Shown here piece after piece: positions 1 through 13,067 of a stretch of 64,000 nt of DNA (within the stretch, counting starts at the first letter, position 1; the number at the start of each line of letters is the position of its first letter). The stretch spans positions 6,594,501-6,658,500 of the forward strand of contig JAGUCH010000007.1 of the NCBI GenBank assembly GCA_019096065.1. The letters are read 5' to 3'. The notes beneath the pieces are model-generated. The model was not told the origin of the DNA. It ran no database searches and worked only from the letters and a program-made list of their open reading frames with translations. Position numbers and translations under genes: made by a program. This stretch comes from Paracyclopina nana (Eukaryota; Arthropoda; Copepoda; Cyclopoida; Cyclopettidae).

Positions 1-435
1 AGTGTGCATGCAGTACTTGTCTAATGTGGTGTTCATCTATGTCTATTAAAAAAGGCCACTAGATTTGACCTTTTTTAGACCAATTTTGATCTAGATGAAC
101 GCCATATGTGACACGACGACAGCTGACCTTGCTGCCTCAAACATCAAATGAAACTCTTGACATTTTATTGGCTTTTTCAGAGAGCAACTTTTCATAGGGA
201 AAATCTTGTGAATTTAGGACTTTTAGAGAACTAGAAGGTTTTGTTTAGAGGAAGAAGGTCAGCAGTCAGAATAGTGTTATTTTTAAGACATGCCAAACAC
301 TTGGATTTATTTTTTGAGGTTCTTACATTTAGAAAACAAGTCCATTTTTCGTTATATGTATCTTATTGCCACTACACTGGATATAGTATTTTGAGACTTT
401 CATAGGAAAATGGATTGTTATGCTTTTTTTGTAAT
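1..435. other. AT-rich non-coding DNA
   Basis: I see no open frame with splice sites, RNA gene or repeat here. It lies downstream of the minus-strand ankyrin gene, whose stop codon is at 1145, so part of it could be 3' flank of that transcript. Confidence 0.5.
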
Positions 436-1042
436 GGGGATGTCTCAAAATCGGGATTTGGCGCGCGGGATTTCTCCGCATGTACATTAGGTCAGTAGTG
501 AGGCTGCTTCAGCAGCTCGCTAAACTTCGCTTCTGTCCTCTTATGCATATGTGGAGAAATTTTTTGCATTCATAATATTTCTGGTCGACCAAATTTCAGT
601 TTTTATGCCTTTTTTAAGGTAATTTTTGCATTCATGATATTTCTGGTCGACCAAATTTCTGTTTTTAGGCATTTTTAAGCTATTTTTTGCATTCATTATT
701 TTTCAGGTCGACCAAATTTCAGTTTTTAGGCCTTTTTAAAGCTATTTTTGCATTCATGATATTTCTGGTCGACCAAATTTCTGTTTTTAGGCCATTTTCA
801 GCCATTTTTTGCATTTTTGACCCAATAATTTAGGATATTTCTAGTCGACCAAATTTCAGTTTCTGGGCCTTTTTCAGCTACTTTTTGCATTTATGATTTT
901 TCCAGTCGACCAAATTTCAGTTTCTAGGCCTTTTTCAGCCATGTTTTGCATTTTTTATTTTTCCAGTCGACCAAACGCTTCTGTCCTCTTATGCATATGT
1001 AGAGAAATCCCGCGCGCCAAATGCCGATTGTGAGACATCCCC
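436..1042. mobile_element. Non-autonomous inverted-repeat element with internal tandem repeats
   Basis: The ends are near-perfect inverted repeats of about 40 bp: the left starts GGGGATGTCTCAAAATCGG and continues through GGCGCGCGGGATTTCTC, and the right is its complement ending GAGACATCCCC. Inside are seven copies of a roughly 60-bp unit, each with a GTCGACCAAA core (near 584, 647, 704, 768, 843, 905 and 965). A short direct repeat (CTTCTGTCCTCTTATGCATATGT) flanks the array at about 530 and 979. There is no transposase frame, so it would need a helper. No clear target-site duplication was found; the flanks share only T-rich sequence. The superfamily is not assigned. Confidence 0.8.
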
Positions 1043-1144
1043 TTTTATAATCATGCTGCTCAATTTAATTTAGGTTATTCCATCTGAGTCTTTCTCAGAG
1101 TGCAAGTGCTCGATTCTTAGTAACTCTTTACCATGAGATGAATT

Positions 1145-4100
1145 TTAGTCTTTTCCTAGGTAAAACAAAATAAAGCATGTAGAGAATGAAGAATAAATAA
1201 ATGATTCCATTTATAGGGCTATTTTACCTGCCAGATTTGATGTTGACCCTCTTGACGTTGACATTGATGAACTTCGACCTGAATCAGCTGTTGCTGGCAT
1301 TGGTTTCCTCTTCTCCACAAAATCAATCAACTCTTGAAAGTCCATATCTGTTTTATTCTCTGCATAATGCTCTGGGGAGTTTCCAAGCTGTAAAAATGGG
1401 AAGAAATCAAGCCCTTGTAATTACAACGCTAGCATCACGCCATCTGGCGGCCAAAATGCGGAGCTCAGCTTACTGAATCTTGCAGCTTGGTGTCAGCTCC
1501 GTATTGGCGGAGTAATTCGTAGTATTGGCCCCCGTCGTTGCAAATGGCGGCGTAATGGCAAGCAGTTCTTCCCATTCTGTCTCTAATTGAAAGAGTATCC
1601 GGGAAAGCTCCGCTTAAAAATCTAAAAAAGACAACCAAAATGCGTGCATGACACCCTTAAAACAGTAGGATAAACAAGAAGCAGGCTTAGCTCATTCATT
1701 GTCACTTTTTTCTTCTTTTTTTTGCAATTTCAAAAAGTCAATGAAGTAAAGCCAATACAGGAAAGCTAAAGCTTACTTGACAATGTCTGTGTGTCCGTAT
1801 ATAATAGCCTTGTGCAAAATGGAGGCTCCAGTCACCTTTTCCTTGGCTAACGCATACTTTTTTCGGTTCAGCAGACTTTTGAGGCTCTTTAGAGAGCCCT
1901 CTTCCACAGCATCATGAATTTGGCCAATTTTCTCCTGGTTCAAAGAAGAGACCAATATGATGCCTTATTTTGTAACAACCAAATTGGTGTAATTGAATTA
2001 CCTGAAAAGCAGGAATGTTCTTGATAAATTCCTGGACCTCTTCATCATCAGAGGATCTATCAATTAGCTTGTCAGAGTTGCCCTCCAGCACATATTTAAC
2101 CAGTTTGTCAAAGTCCTTTGCCTGAATGGCTGTATCCAGGGTGGGGGAGTCATCCTCAAACACTTCATCCTCCTCCTGAGCTCCATTGGTCTTTTCACTG
2201 GCATTGCTCCCAGTCTTGGGGAAGTCATGAGTGTAGTAGTACTCACAATCATTGCCAAAAGCATCTTTGGCAAACTTGTCAGCTCCATTCATGATGCATT
2301 CATCAAAAATGTCACCTCTCAAGCTTTCATTAGGGCACCTGGCTGAATAATGCAATACAGTTCTGGACATCTAAGGAATACAGGAGAAATACAGCTAATT
2401 TATAAAAGGGAGGGAAAAGTAATGCCTTACAGAGTCTGTAATTTGGGTGTATTCAGCATTTTCAGACAGGATGAATTTCACCACATCCAAGTTGCCATGC
2501 ATTGCTGCCAAATGCAGGGCTGTTCTTCCCTGGCTGTCCCTGGCAAATACATACTTTTTGTTCTTGGCCAAAAGATCCTTCACTTTGTCCACATCTCCCT
2601 TTGTGGCACTTTTGAATAGTACATCCAGCTGATCCATGACATTGGCCACATTTTTGATGTAGGATCTGGCAGCATCATTCCAAGTTGCCTTGCCCACCAA
2701 TTGCTTGCCCTTGCCCATCAAAGTGGCCATTTCTAGCTTCTCCAAGTCTCCAGCCTTGATCCACTTGGCAATAGCCTCATTGGTCACTGTTTTGGGGTTC
2801 ATGGTGAAGAGTGCCTTTTCACTTTTGACCATTTTGGCTGTGACAGCTGCAGCTGATGTGACCCCTGCTCTGGTGGTGCTACCAGATGTGTCCTTTTTGG
2901 TGGCTTTTTTGCCTCCTCTCTTGCCACCTGCAGCTGTCTTCTTGGGAGAAGCCACCAACTTATTAGGCCTTTCTTGGCTTTGAGCCACTGCCTCACTGTG
3001 CCCACCTTGGTCACTTTTGTTCACCCTGGGAGCCTCAGGAATGTAGGTGCATTTGGCCAAGTCAATCTCACCGGAATTGGAGACATAGTAATCAGCCGTT
3101 CTCATGTACTGCAAATACCACAATTTAAAAAATGCAAAAAATTAGAAAACCTACACTATTTTTTGCAATACTAACTTTCAAACAAAGCAATATTAGAAAA
3201 ATTGACATCAAGAAACTTTAGTTTTGTGTTTTCATTTTCAGCTTGGCAAACTGAAAACTGAAAGTTGAATATAGAGTCTAAATTGATAGCACATTTGTAA
3301 TAAGAAAGCTGCTCTACCAAAAAAAAAAAAAAAAATTGAGTCAACATCTCAGTTTTTCTAAGAGTTACATCCAAGACATGTCTTACATTGTCTGTGTGGG
3401 TTTTGTCATATCCCATGTTCATCAGCCATCCATACATGCCAATGTCATCAAATTCAGAGAGGGCAGCACCATAGTGCAGAGCAGTCCTGCCATTCCTGTC
3501 CACAACATTGAAGCAGGCTCTGTCAGTTTTCTCCATGATGTGGTCAGCCATCTCCCTATGCCCATTGACCACAGCCTTGTGGAAAGCTGAGATCCCATTG
3601 ATGTCCTTGGACAAGTACACCTGTTGTCTGAACTCCTTGTCAGCCACCTTGTCCACATCCCCGTGCACAGCAGCACTATGCAGGTTCTTGATGTCATTCA
3701 TCAGCCTTGGCACAGCCTCCAGAAATTTGCGAATTTTCGTGTGAGCTGAGGTGTGCTTGATCAGCAAGTGGCCCATGCCCTCCCATACAACCTTTTCCAG
3801 CTTGGCCAAGTCCTGGTCATGAATCCAGATCCTGATGTTTGTGTTGTGGACTTCCATTCCTGGGTAAAAAAAGGTTTTCAAGCCCAATTTTTAGAGAGTT
3901 TTGGACTGCCTCAAAAAAAGTAGTGTAATGGTGTCACAAATGTGTATTAAGTCAGTTTTTCATGTTGATGACATTTAAAAATGTGAAAATAGAAGAAAGG
4001 CCAGTGCAAATGTCAAAATCCATTTTTTTCCATTTTTTGATGAGCTTGTAATTGAAAACCAGAGATTCATGCTGTTGTTGTTTTTCATTGGTGAGATTGA

Positions 4101-4380
4101 AATAAAATCTAAAATTAAAGCCTACAAATCTGGAGGGTATGATTTTGGCAATTGTGCAAATTAAACACTCTACAAAATAGAGTAATGTGCAATTTTGACT
4201 GATTTAGAGTTTGAAATGTATATTCTTTTGCAATATTTTGAAGAGCTAAATCCCAATCTCATTTTTGTTTCCTGACCTGGCCAAAATGTGTATATTTTCA
4301 GCTTGAGTGCATAGTTTACCTGCATTTATCATGACCAGGACTTGATCAACATCCACCACCGAATTTTTAGGCTTAATCAT
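1145..4380 (-). CDS. Ankyrin-repeat protein with three repeat modules (682 aa, 8 coding exons)
   Basis: Exons from the 5' end: 4320-4380, 3387-3859, 2431-3108, 2002-2370, 1777-1934, 1474-1612, 1228-1387, 1145-1155; every junction has GT/AG ends and matching phase. The start (MIKPKNSVVDVDQ) is the only ATG exon that feeds phase 1 into the next exon, and the last exon adds only GKD before TAA. The protein has three modules, each a linker of about 50 aa (for example LEKVVWEGMGHLLIKHTS, then F-x-x-AVP) followed by ankyrin repeats with motifs such as GRTALHYGA and LHKAIIYGHTDIV, closing with a Tyr/His-rich cap (TADYYVSN, NDCEYYYTH, NSPEHYAENK). A Lys/Ala/Gly-rich spacer lies between modules 1 and 2. 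Ankyrin repeats bind proteins; the partner and cell location are unknown. The gene is a tandem relative of the one at 4993-11627 and I know no named family with this module. Confidence 0.85.
3180..3330. repeat. Intronic hairpin-core repeat copy, diverged
   Basis: Lies in the intron between 3108 and 3387 of the ankyrin gene. It contains CATTTTCAGCTTGGCAAACTGAAAACTGAAAG, the TTTCAG-loop-CTGAAA core shared with many introns in this window, followed by a pure A run at about 3319-3335. Confidence 0.5.
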
Positions 4381-4992
4381 GACTTGTGAATAATTTGAAG
4401 ACCATGTGAGGACTGGAAATCTTTATTTTTCACTGTAGCAGTATAAAAAGCGGGCATAAAGTGCGGTTTAGCACGCTATGTGAGCTTACTGAACAATAGA
4501 GGGCAAGAAATATGCAGCTTTTATAATAATTGTGTGGCAACTTATCAGCCAATTTAATCAAAGTGACACAGAAAATAAACTGCCAGGGTCGCACACAGGG
4601 CATTGCAATTTTAGTTTTTTTATGAATTTTGAATTTGCTGGACCCTTCTTGAAAAAGAGTTATTTTACATCATCAGTGAGGAGAGGTTAGGAAGAAATTC
4701 ACAGCAAATCATTATTTTAGATGCAATTTTAAATAGTTGTAGAGTTTTTGGCACAAGGAGTCTTGAGTCAGTATTAGTACAGTCAAGTTTGTAAATACAT
4801 ATTCATTTTTCAGCAGCTAAGCTTAGATTACTTTTATATGTAAGCAAGGAAGCGCCCTGTTGTAGTTTTGGTGGATTTGTGCGAAAAATTCCTCCTCGGG
4901 GTGCTTTAACCCAAAAGAGAGCGCCCAGGCTGGACTGTTCTCTTTTGGCTAACGCCCCATCATCATAACAATAACAAAATTGGTAAGCATGG

Positions 4993-7900
4993 TTAGTTTT
5001 CATCATCAGCTGTTGTTTCTGTATTGCTGTCTAAGTTTTTGGTGGTGCTTGGAGGTTTTAAGTCTTTTTTAGGCCTAATTCTACTCGGGGCTCTTTTAGG
5101 CCTACTGCTAGTTGTTTTTCTAGAATTCTTGTTTATGCTGTTTTCTGATTGTGTGTCCGCTCCTTGGCTCTTACCGTCAACAATTGCTGGTTTAACTGGT
5201 TCGGGATTCATAGCTGAGGCTCGGTCACCTATAAACATTGAAAAAAAAATTAACTCTCTTATAAGAGTCTGTGAAACTAAAATTAAATTTTTCATATGTA
5301 GATAAATGACTTAGTAAGTTGAAAGTTAATCTATTTGCAACTCAAAAGTTAAAATAATGAACCTAAGAATAGTCAACTTACCAAGTCAATATTTTCTTAC
5401 TGAATTCTACCACAATTTAGGAATGTTACTTAGAGTGCCAAGTTAAGATGAATTTAACGCTGTTAAGAGTCCTTAATTTATACGCATATGACAAAGAAAA
5501 ATTGAGTCACAACAATGAACTTTAATTAGAGACCAAAAAAAGATTTCTTTTGTTCACCTCAAACATGAGAATTTCACTGAGGTTGGAAAATTCCAGAAGG
5601 TTCAAAACTTCTGAGTGATGAAAAAATCTACTGAAACTAGCTAACTAATGTGGGAGTGTGCAACTTTTCACAAAGTTATGTGTGTGGTTCAGTAATTGCT
5701 CCACTTTGTGTGCAGTTTTGTGCCAATTGTATAACCACGCCTCAAATGTGAAAGCACTCTTATAATGAAGAGCTTACGGCTTTTCTCCGCTCTTTTCTCC
5801 AAAGAGGACAACAAATCTGGTAGCAATAGCATTTCATACATTTTATTAGAGTGAATGAAAAAGACAGGTGAAATCAAGATTTTGCAAGAGAGTTGGTGAA
5901 CTTAGGACATGGAAGATGAAGGATTTCTTGAAGAAAAGTTGACAGGAGCAGAATTAATGTGATGTTCATCTACTTCCAAACTTTTGACGTAAGAATTGCA
6001 TTTTTAAGTTTTTTTAAAAAAAATTCAAAACAGTTTTCAAAAAATGGAGTTATACTGAAATGTCAAGATTTTCACTCTTTCAGGAGATGAACATCACATC
6101 CAATTCCAATTTCAATGGAGAAATTTGAAAAATTGACTCACCATCCCGTTTCTTTTTTCGCGCGCTTTTTGCAGCGTCACTCGCTTTCGCAATAGCTGAC
6201 CGCTCAGTTTTTTGGCGCGGAGTTGGGGATTGCGCCATAGCAATGTTTGACCACTTTGCTTGCCATTCCGGTATAACCACTTCTGCTGAATGGTCCACAT
6301 AATATTGCGAATTATGCCCCAGCCCATCTTCAGCTGTTGCATCCACGCCAGCATTAACCAGTACGGAAAAAAGCCGCATTGAATTGGTGTTTGCTGGCGC
6401 GTAATGCAAAGCTAAACGGCCATCCTAAAATAGGCAAAGTGGATTTGCTGAGATCAGCTTACTAACAAGGTGTTGGCTTACCCAGTCTTTAACCTCCAGA
6501 GCCTCGGGGTACTTTTCGATCAGCCACTCAACTATGTCTCTGTGCCCATGGTAGACAGCTTTGTGTAACAAGCCATGCCCATTGTCATCTTTACTGATTG
6601 CCAGCTTTCTTCTTGTCAGCTGTTGCTGCAAACCGGCTAAGTCCCCTGTGACAGCTGCCTCATGAATTTTCTCGATCTTCCTCTGTACCCAAAATAAGAG
6701 TATTTTTCAGCTTTCTGAGTTTGTAGCTCATAACTTCCTTCTTAGCTCCCACTTGAAAAAAAACTAGTAGATTTTAAGTAAGCTTACCAAATATGAGGGC
6801 ACAGCCTTGATAAAGGCTCGGATTTTGTTGTCAGCTGCATTTTCTCCCAATAACTTTTGACCATGGCCATCTAGCACAATTTGCTCCAAACCCTCAATAT
6901 CAGATTGCCTGATGAGGTTTTTCAAAACTTGAGTATTGAGCACTGAAAAAAAAATTAAAAACTGGTTTTTTGGCTTAAATGTCATCCTGGCATTTTTAAC
7001 TCACCTTTAGGTGGATTTGAGTGTAGAAATGCCTCTTGCTTCAGTGTTTCAGAGGGCAAAGTGTTGAACATTTTAGGCCTGCCCTCTGGCTCTCTCTTCC
7101 TGGGCATTTCCTTGCATCTTCCAATGAGAACATTCAAGTCAATTTCACCAGGGGAGTAGACATAAAATTTGGCTGTTTTTCCATACTGCAGAGCAAAACA
7201 AGGAAATACCAACAGCCATTATTTAAATAGATGCCAGATATAACCCAGCATGGCATTTACCTTATCTTGTATGTTTTCATCAGCTCCACATTTGAGAAGG
7301 TATCTATAAAAGATGCCAGAGTCATGAAGAGCAGCTGAATAGTGCAGAGGTGTTCGACCCTCCTGGAAAACAAAACAAAAATAGAAACTTGGCTATATAA
7401 CATTGAAACATGATCAGGAATGAGTAATTTTATCAATTAGGTGTCAAATTGAGCTTCTACTCTGGAATTGCCCAATTTGTTAGCTGAGGCTCTAGTTGGC
7501 TTACATACCTGATCTTTGGCTCTTGTTGTGATTCTGAACTTGTCTGCAATGAGCTTGACCAACTTTGGCTGGTAAAATAGGACAGCCTTGTGCAATGGAG
7601 TGGCTCCATATTGGTCCCTGGACAAGGCCAGCCTTTCTGAAGTCAGCAATTCACTGACAACTGGGACCACTCCTGCTGTGGTTGCATTGTGCAAAATGCT
7701 GATTGTATCCTGCAAACAAAAATACACCAACCAAGGTCACAATGGGAATCATGCAAGCAATTACAGCAACTTTTTTCCACTGGGCTAAAATAAGAAAGCT
7801 CTATTGTGTAGCATATAATAGCTTGGAGTGTTCTTCAACATCACATTTCCTTGCCATGCTTGCATAACCTTGGTGGAATTTCCTTTTTCAAGGGAGTTTT

Positions 7901-10900
7901 TTGAATACATTTTGAATACATTTCCTATTCATGGCTAATAGATAAAGTGAGACTTTCAAAACTGTAAGGCCAGAAATAAAAGTAAAATGCCATCATCTAT
8001 TTTTTGGTGCAGGATTAGATGAATATTAAGTGTCATTAGGATTAGTTTGCTTACCATGAAATCTGGCAAAGCATAGATGAATTTGGTGACCTTTTCCAGA
8101 GCTGATGTTTCATGAATGAGCTTATGTCCATGGCCATCAAGAACCACTTTTTCCAAGTGCTCCAGATCCCCACTGTGGATCAAGGTTCTCAAGTAGGCCC
8201 TGTTTGGTGGTGGAACTGAAAGTAAGAACCTTGAATAAGCACTTGAGTATTTAAAATACCCGGGAAAGGGACAAGATTTTTTTGCTTGGTTAAGGTGCAG
8301 TCACAAAACCCATGCATGCATTCTGTAAGCTCTAGTTAGAAAATATGCTGTGCTCATGAACTGTTTTTGGGCTGTTGCAAGGGTTTTGTGACTGGATATG
8401 ATGTTCAAAAATGATCATTACAAATGGTACTGTAGAGGCACTTGGAGAGAAATTGGCTGTGGGATGTTTGAAGTAATATGATGATGCAGAGAGTACTGTA
8501 ATTTTAAGCTGGAGTTGAGGAGACATTTTTAACTTTTTTTAAAGTAAGCATAGGAACAACAGCTGAGGTCAATCTAGAAGCAGGGCCAACCTGTGTACCT
8601 ATGCTACTTGAGAAAAAGTTAAATAATAATGCCATCAGCTCTCTTCAAGCATCCCACATTATTATGTAATAGATATAGCAATCAGTACTTCCAGCTCTTG
8701 ACCCCAGCTGTTATGGTTTTTGAGAGATTCACAAAAATGTCATGTTGTGTGGTGAGAGAGATGGTTGTAGTTCACTTTTTTGGATTTTTTTTAGTTGGGT
8801 TGCATTGTTTTCACACATTTTATGATGCAGGAAGACTGCTGTGGGTTGACTCACTGGGAAAGTCTTCATCTGGCTCAGGGATGTCCACAAAAATGTATCT
8901 GAAATGCTTGTAAAATTCCTTGTCAAAGTTGGGGTAGTCTTTGGCACCCACAATGCTCTTCTTCAAGTGCTTGGGAACAAGGGGTAGAGCATCTTCCAGT
9001 CTTCGAGTCTTTTTGTTCAGCCTTTGACCAATATCTTGGCCTTCATCCTCATCCTGGTACAGTTGGCTGGCCTTGTTGCCCTTCACTTTCCTGGCATCTC
9101 TGAGCAAGGCCAGTCTTTTAGCACTGTCATCAGGATCACCCTCGGGCCTTGGGTTGGCATTCAAAAGTTTTTTCCACTTGTTTGAGGATGAGCCATCTCC
9201 ACCTCCTCCCATGGAAGCTATGGAAGCTTGAGCTACTGCATTTGAAGCTGCTGCCGCACCAGAAGGTCCTTTAATCAGTCTTTTCACTTGCTCCAGCTCT
9301 GACCTTTTCCTTGAGTTTTCAGGAACATTTTCCAGCTCTTCAAGGTCACCACGCTGGGCCTGGGCCTTCAAGGCCAAAGCCTTCCACTTGAGTGCCACAC
9401 TTTTCTTTGAGGTAGGACTGCAAGAAAAGGGCATTTTTTCAGCATTTTTGTTTACATTCAGGTGGCGCCTTCCGGTAACGCTGCGCCATGTCAACAAAAA
9501 CAACAAACAACAGCACGTTCTGCGAAGAATCAGGTTGACAATAGAGGAAGCCTTACCTGGAGGGTTCAAACTCGGAAGTTGACTCTGACCTTGCAATGAT
9601 TCTTGCATTGTCCATTGCATGTTTGACATCTTCGATGTGAAATGCACTTTTGCTTTTGTGCAAAAATGTCTGAATGTCCTTGTTGATGATGCCTCTGCTG
9701 ATGGCAGCTTGGCCTTTGAGCACTTTTTCAGCAGTGTCCTTGTCTTTCTTGGATATCACGATGCCTCCACTGGGCACTGGTGGAGGTTGCTCTGTGTCAA
9801 CAGTATTGTTCAAATTGGCCCTGGAGGAGACACTTGGCAAAAGTCCTTTCTTCTTGGCTCTCACTGGCCTTTTCTTGGCTGAGGTCTGAGCCTCTGAGTC
9901 ACTGTCTGAGTGTGCACTGGCTGCAATATCTGAGCCACCTTGGGAATACTTACTCGGGGATGTAGCTGAATCCGGATCAGCCTTCATGAGCCTTGTTTGA
10001 AGGGGTGGTGGCTTCCTGCTTTGAATGGTCCTATGCCGGATATCCTGTGGATGATCTCTGTAGAAGGATGGAGTATGGCCTTGCTGAAATTGAAAATTAA
10101 CAAATAACAACTTTTAAGATCATAAAAAAAAAAATGCAGAAGAAGGAATAGTTGGATGATACTTTGAAAAAGATCAGGCGATGCAACTTATAATTGGCTC
10201 AACTATTTCTTCGAACCAAATAGCCAAATAATGAGAGCCAATTGCCATCTTTCAATTTCATTTTCAGTATCAAGAACTGACATTCCAGCACGAAGGATCT
10301 AGTTTCTTTACGTCAAGATTTCCCTATTAGGTTTTCTGGCTGGCTTACCACATCAACAACATTTTCATCAGCTCCAGCCTCAACCAAGATGGAATAGAGC
10401 TGATTGGTGCCATTGGTGGTGCCCTGCAAGGCTGCAGCATAATGAAGAGGTGTTCTGCCTTCCTAGGTGAGAAACTTTTTTTAGGACCAACCAAATCATA
10501 AAAATGTTCTGGAAGGCCAAAAAGTTACATTGTCCCTATCTTCAGCATGATCAGGATAGCTCTCCAGGATGAATCGCATGATCTCCTCTTGATTGGCCAT
10601 GACTGACTTGTGTAAAGGTGAGTGGCCATAATGGTCTCTTGCATTGGCCCAACCTTTCTTATCCAAAAGTTGTCTGACTGAACGAAAGTCTCCCCTTATA
10701 ACCTGCTCATGAATGGTGTCAATTTTCTCCTGCAAAGGGGAAAATCTTGTTGCTCCTCATGTCAACATTTAGTGAAATTCAGCATTAAGAAGAAAGGGTT
10801 ATATTTCTCATCAACTCTGAAGGATTATTTGCATTTATATAACTTGCTCTTTTTAGACCTGAATTTGCTTTTTGGGGCATATTTAGAAAACCATTAAAAT

Positions 10901-11627
10901 GCCAAGCCAAAAAATTGAAACTGTCTCTAGGGGGCTTCTATAATTCCGGATTTAGAGAGTTTTAATGGCTTTTCTGATATATAACAACATCAAGACATTT
11001 TGCTTTCAATTCCTTATTGCGTAACAACACTTTTTCTCAAGATATTTCAGCTTTTAGTAGGTCACAAACTGTGACAGAAGACAAAAAAAGATCATTAATA
11101 TATAGCATGCCATGCTATTTTGCTAGGTGTATTAGTGTAACATTACCTGATAATCTGGCACTTTTTTGAGGAATTTGTTGACATGTGGCAACCTAGAAGA
11201 CTGGTCCTTCAACAGCCATCCATATCCATCCAAAACAGCCTAGAATTGCCATTCAACACTTTTAATTAGCCTGCATTTGCATACCATTACTAATTATCCA
11301 AAATACTGAATACCAAACACAAATACTTCCAAAGCTCTTTTAAAGGAATATTTTACCCAATTTTCTTAAATTTCCCTTTTTCAAGTTTGAGCCAGATTCA
11401 CAAAATTGACCTGACCAGAAATGAAAAATTCTTCAAGAAGCTAAAATTACAGAATTTTAACTAGATTTCACCTGTTGCAATTTTTGCACATTGCCCACTT
11501 GCAGCCACATTTTGATGGCACTTTCCATGGACCCAGGAACCGCCGGGCTCGGCCTCAGTTTTGCTGCCGAAGGCAAATTCAGGGCTGGCGAGGCTGCTTC
11601 CATCCTCGGTACGACGTCTGCCGTCAT
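4993..11627 (-). CDS. Larger ankyrin-repeat protein with three modules (up to 1057 aa, 14 coding exons)
   Basis: Exons from the 5' end: 11472-11627, 11147-11239, 10529-10729, 10349-10462, 9557-10083, 8855-9417, 8055-8215, 7509-7709, 7261-7362, 7005-7185, 6788-6942, 6482-6682, 6142-6424, 4993-5228. Phases close at every junction. The ATG follows an acceptor (TTTCTACAG) by 2 nt, so a 5' untranslated exon lies upstream. Three modules repeat the plan linker (VVLDGHGHKLIH, KFIYALPDFM), then ankyrin repeats (GHSPLHKSV, EGRTPLHYAAA), then Tyr cap (HTPSFYRDH, KTAKFYVYS, NSQYYVDHS). The repeat-bearing exon is exactly 201 nt in all three modules. Module 1 is followed by a long charged Ser/Lys-rich region. 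The C-terminus is basic (KRAPSRIRPKK) and acidic at the end. Uncertain point: the exon starting at 9417 may instead run on to a TAA at 8820, giving a 562-aa protein and leaving modules 2-3 as a separate gene or isoform. Function unknown. Confidence 0.8.
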
Positions 11628-13056
11628 TACTGTAGAAATGCTCCACTTTTTTCACTTATGGATCCCTTAAATGAGTCTGCTAATTTATTGGCTTGCTTTC
11701 TCCAACTGACTTAAACGGTGACTGGTGGTGAAAATGTGTTAGTGGCTTCTTCAAGGATTCAGACCGAATTTGACATTGACTTTGTCTAATCAATAGCAGC
11801 AATGGGAAGATTGCTTGCTATTGCTGGTTTCATGCAAATAAGCAAATAATTTGATTTGTGGCTTCCGATTTGGAAAGCAGATTGCATTTGGAGCTTTTCT
11901 ATGGAATTTGTGTCCGAGATTGGAATACTTTGCCTCACGGCATTATTTGGTGCCAACCAGCTTCAATTTGGGAAGCTAAAATGAGAAGAAATGGGTTTTG
12001 AGAAATGCCCGCAGGTCCAAAAGCTGAAATAAGTACTTGTCATTCTCCCACTTGTGATTACATTGTAGCACTGATAGCCTAACGCCTTTCAAAAAATGAC
12101 CTCAAAAATTAATTTAGACGGATGAAAAATTGCAAAAAAAGGAAATAAAAATTACTTAACAAAAGGAAAATAAACAAAGAAAACGGTCTTGCAAAACCAC
12201 TTTTTTGTGGTACATTGTTTTTACTTACCTCAGAACCAATATTGAGCACGTGAAAACTGAAAATCTTCACGTTGCCATTTGCTTGTTTTTTAATCTTCAG
12301 CTGTTTCAGTGTTTTGTGCCCGTTTGGTAATAGCAAGAAATCGGATCAGTTTTAAGTCAACTTGAAAGCACTCGTCTTAAACCTTGATCAACATTTGATT
12401 CGTTTTAGATTTAAAATTATTTTTTTTTATAATCAATTAGTTTCACCCTGAGTTGACTTAGGTTGAGACATATTATTTTTTCAAAAAAGTGCAAATTCAG
12501 TTCTTGGCTTTGAGTTAAGCTCACCCTAAAAAACAAAGCTCGGTTGGCACAACTAGTTGAGACTTGAGCATTGCTGAGAACACACAGGGCAACTTTCAAA
12601 ATGGTAAAATTAGCATTCTTGTACATGTGCTGAATATATCAATTGAGATTTGAAGTAAATTGCTGAAATATGCATTTTTGCAAGGCATCCAGAATTTCTT
12701 TCTGAGAAATCATAATTTAACACTTAAAAAATTGCCCACTGATCAGGACATTTTTAAGTTTAACAGCCAATAGCTCACTGCATAGTGTATAAGTAAGCAA
12801 ACATCCATAAGGTGCAGCCAGTATTGCCTTCCGGAAGGACCTGAAAGACTGTGAAAGTCCGCAAGTACCTTGTACATATTGATCACGCAAAGCATTACAA
12901 CTAAGGAGCTCCAATCCTGAAATCCCTTCGTTTTTACTACTTCCAGGGTCATTCCTGAAAAAGCATTCACCAACATAGCTCCACAACCTATATATATTTA
13001 CTTGGTAGCTTCACTGAAAGTGAAGAGCTTTCACCTGTTTTGGCCTTCGCCATGAT
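11628..13056. other. Upstream region of the large ankyrin gene
   Basis: No coding exon could be supported. A TATATATA run at 12989-12999 is followed on the minus strand by possible 5'-untranslated sequence and could be the promoter of the ankyrin gene, whose first coding exon begins right after a splice acceptor near 11630. This is position-based inference only. Confidence 0.3.
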
Positions 13057-13067
13057 ATTTTTGGAGG

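Noticed and set aside
4803..5006. Minus-strand frame MMKTNHAYQFCYCYDDG after the ankyrin stop codon
   Set aside because: It is out of frame with the last exon and most likely 3' untranslated sequence.
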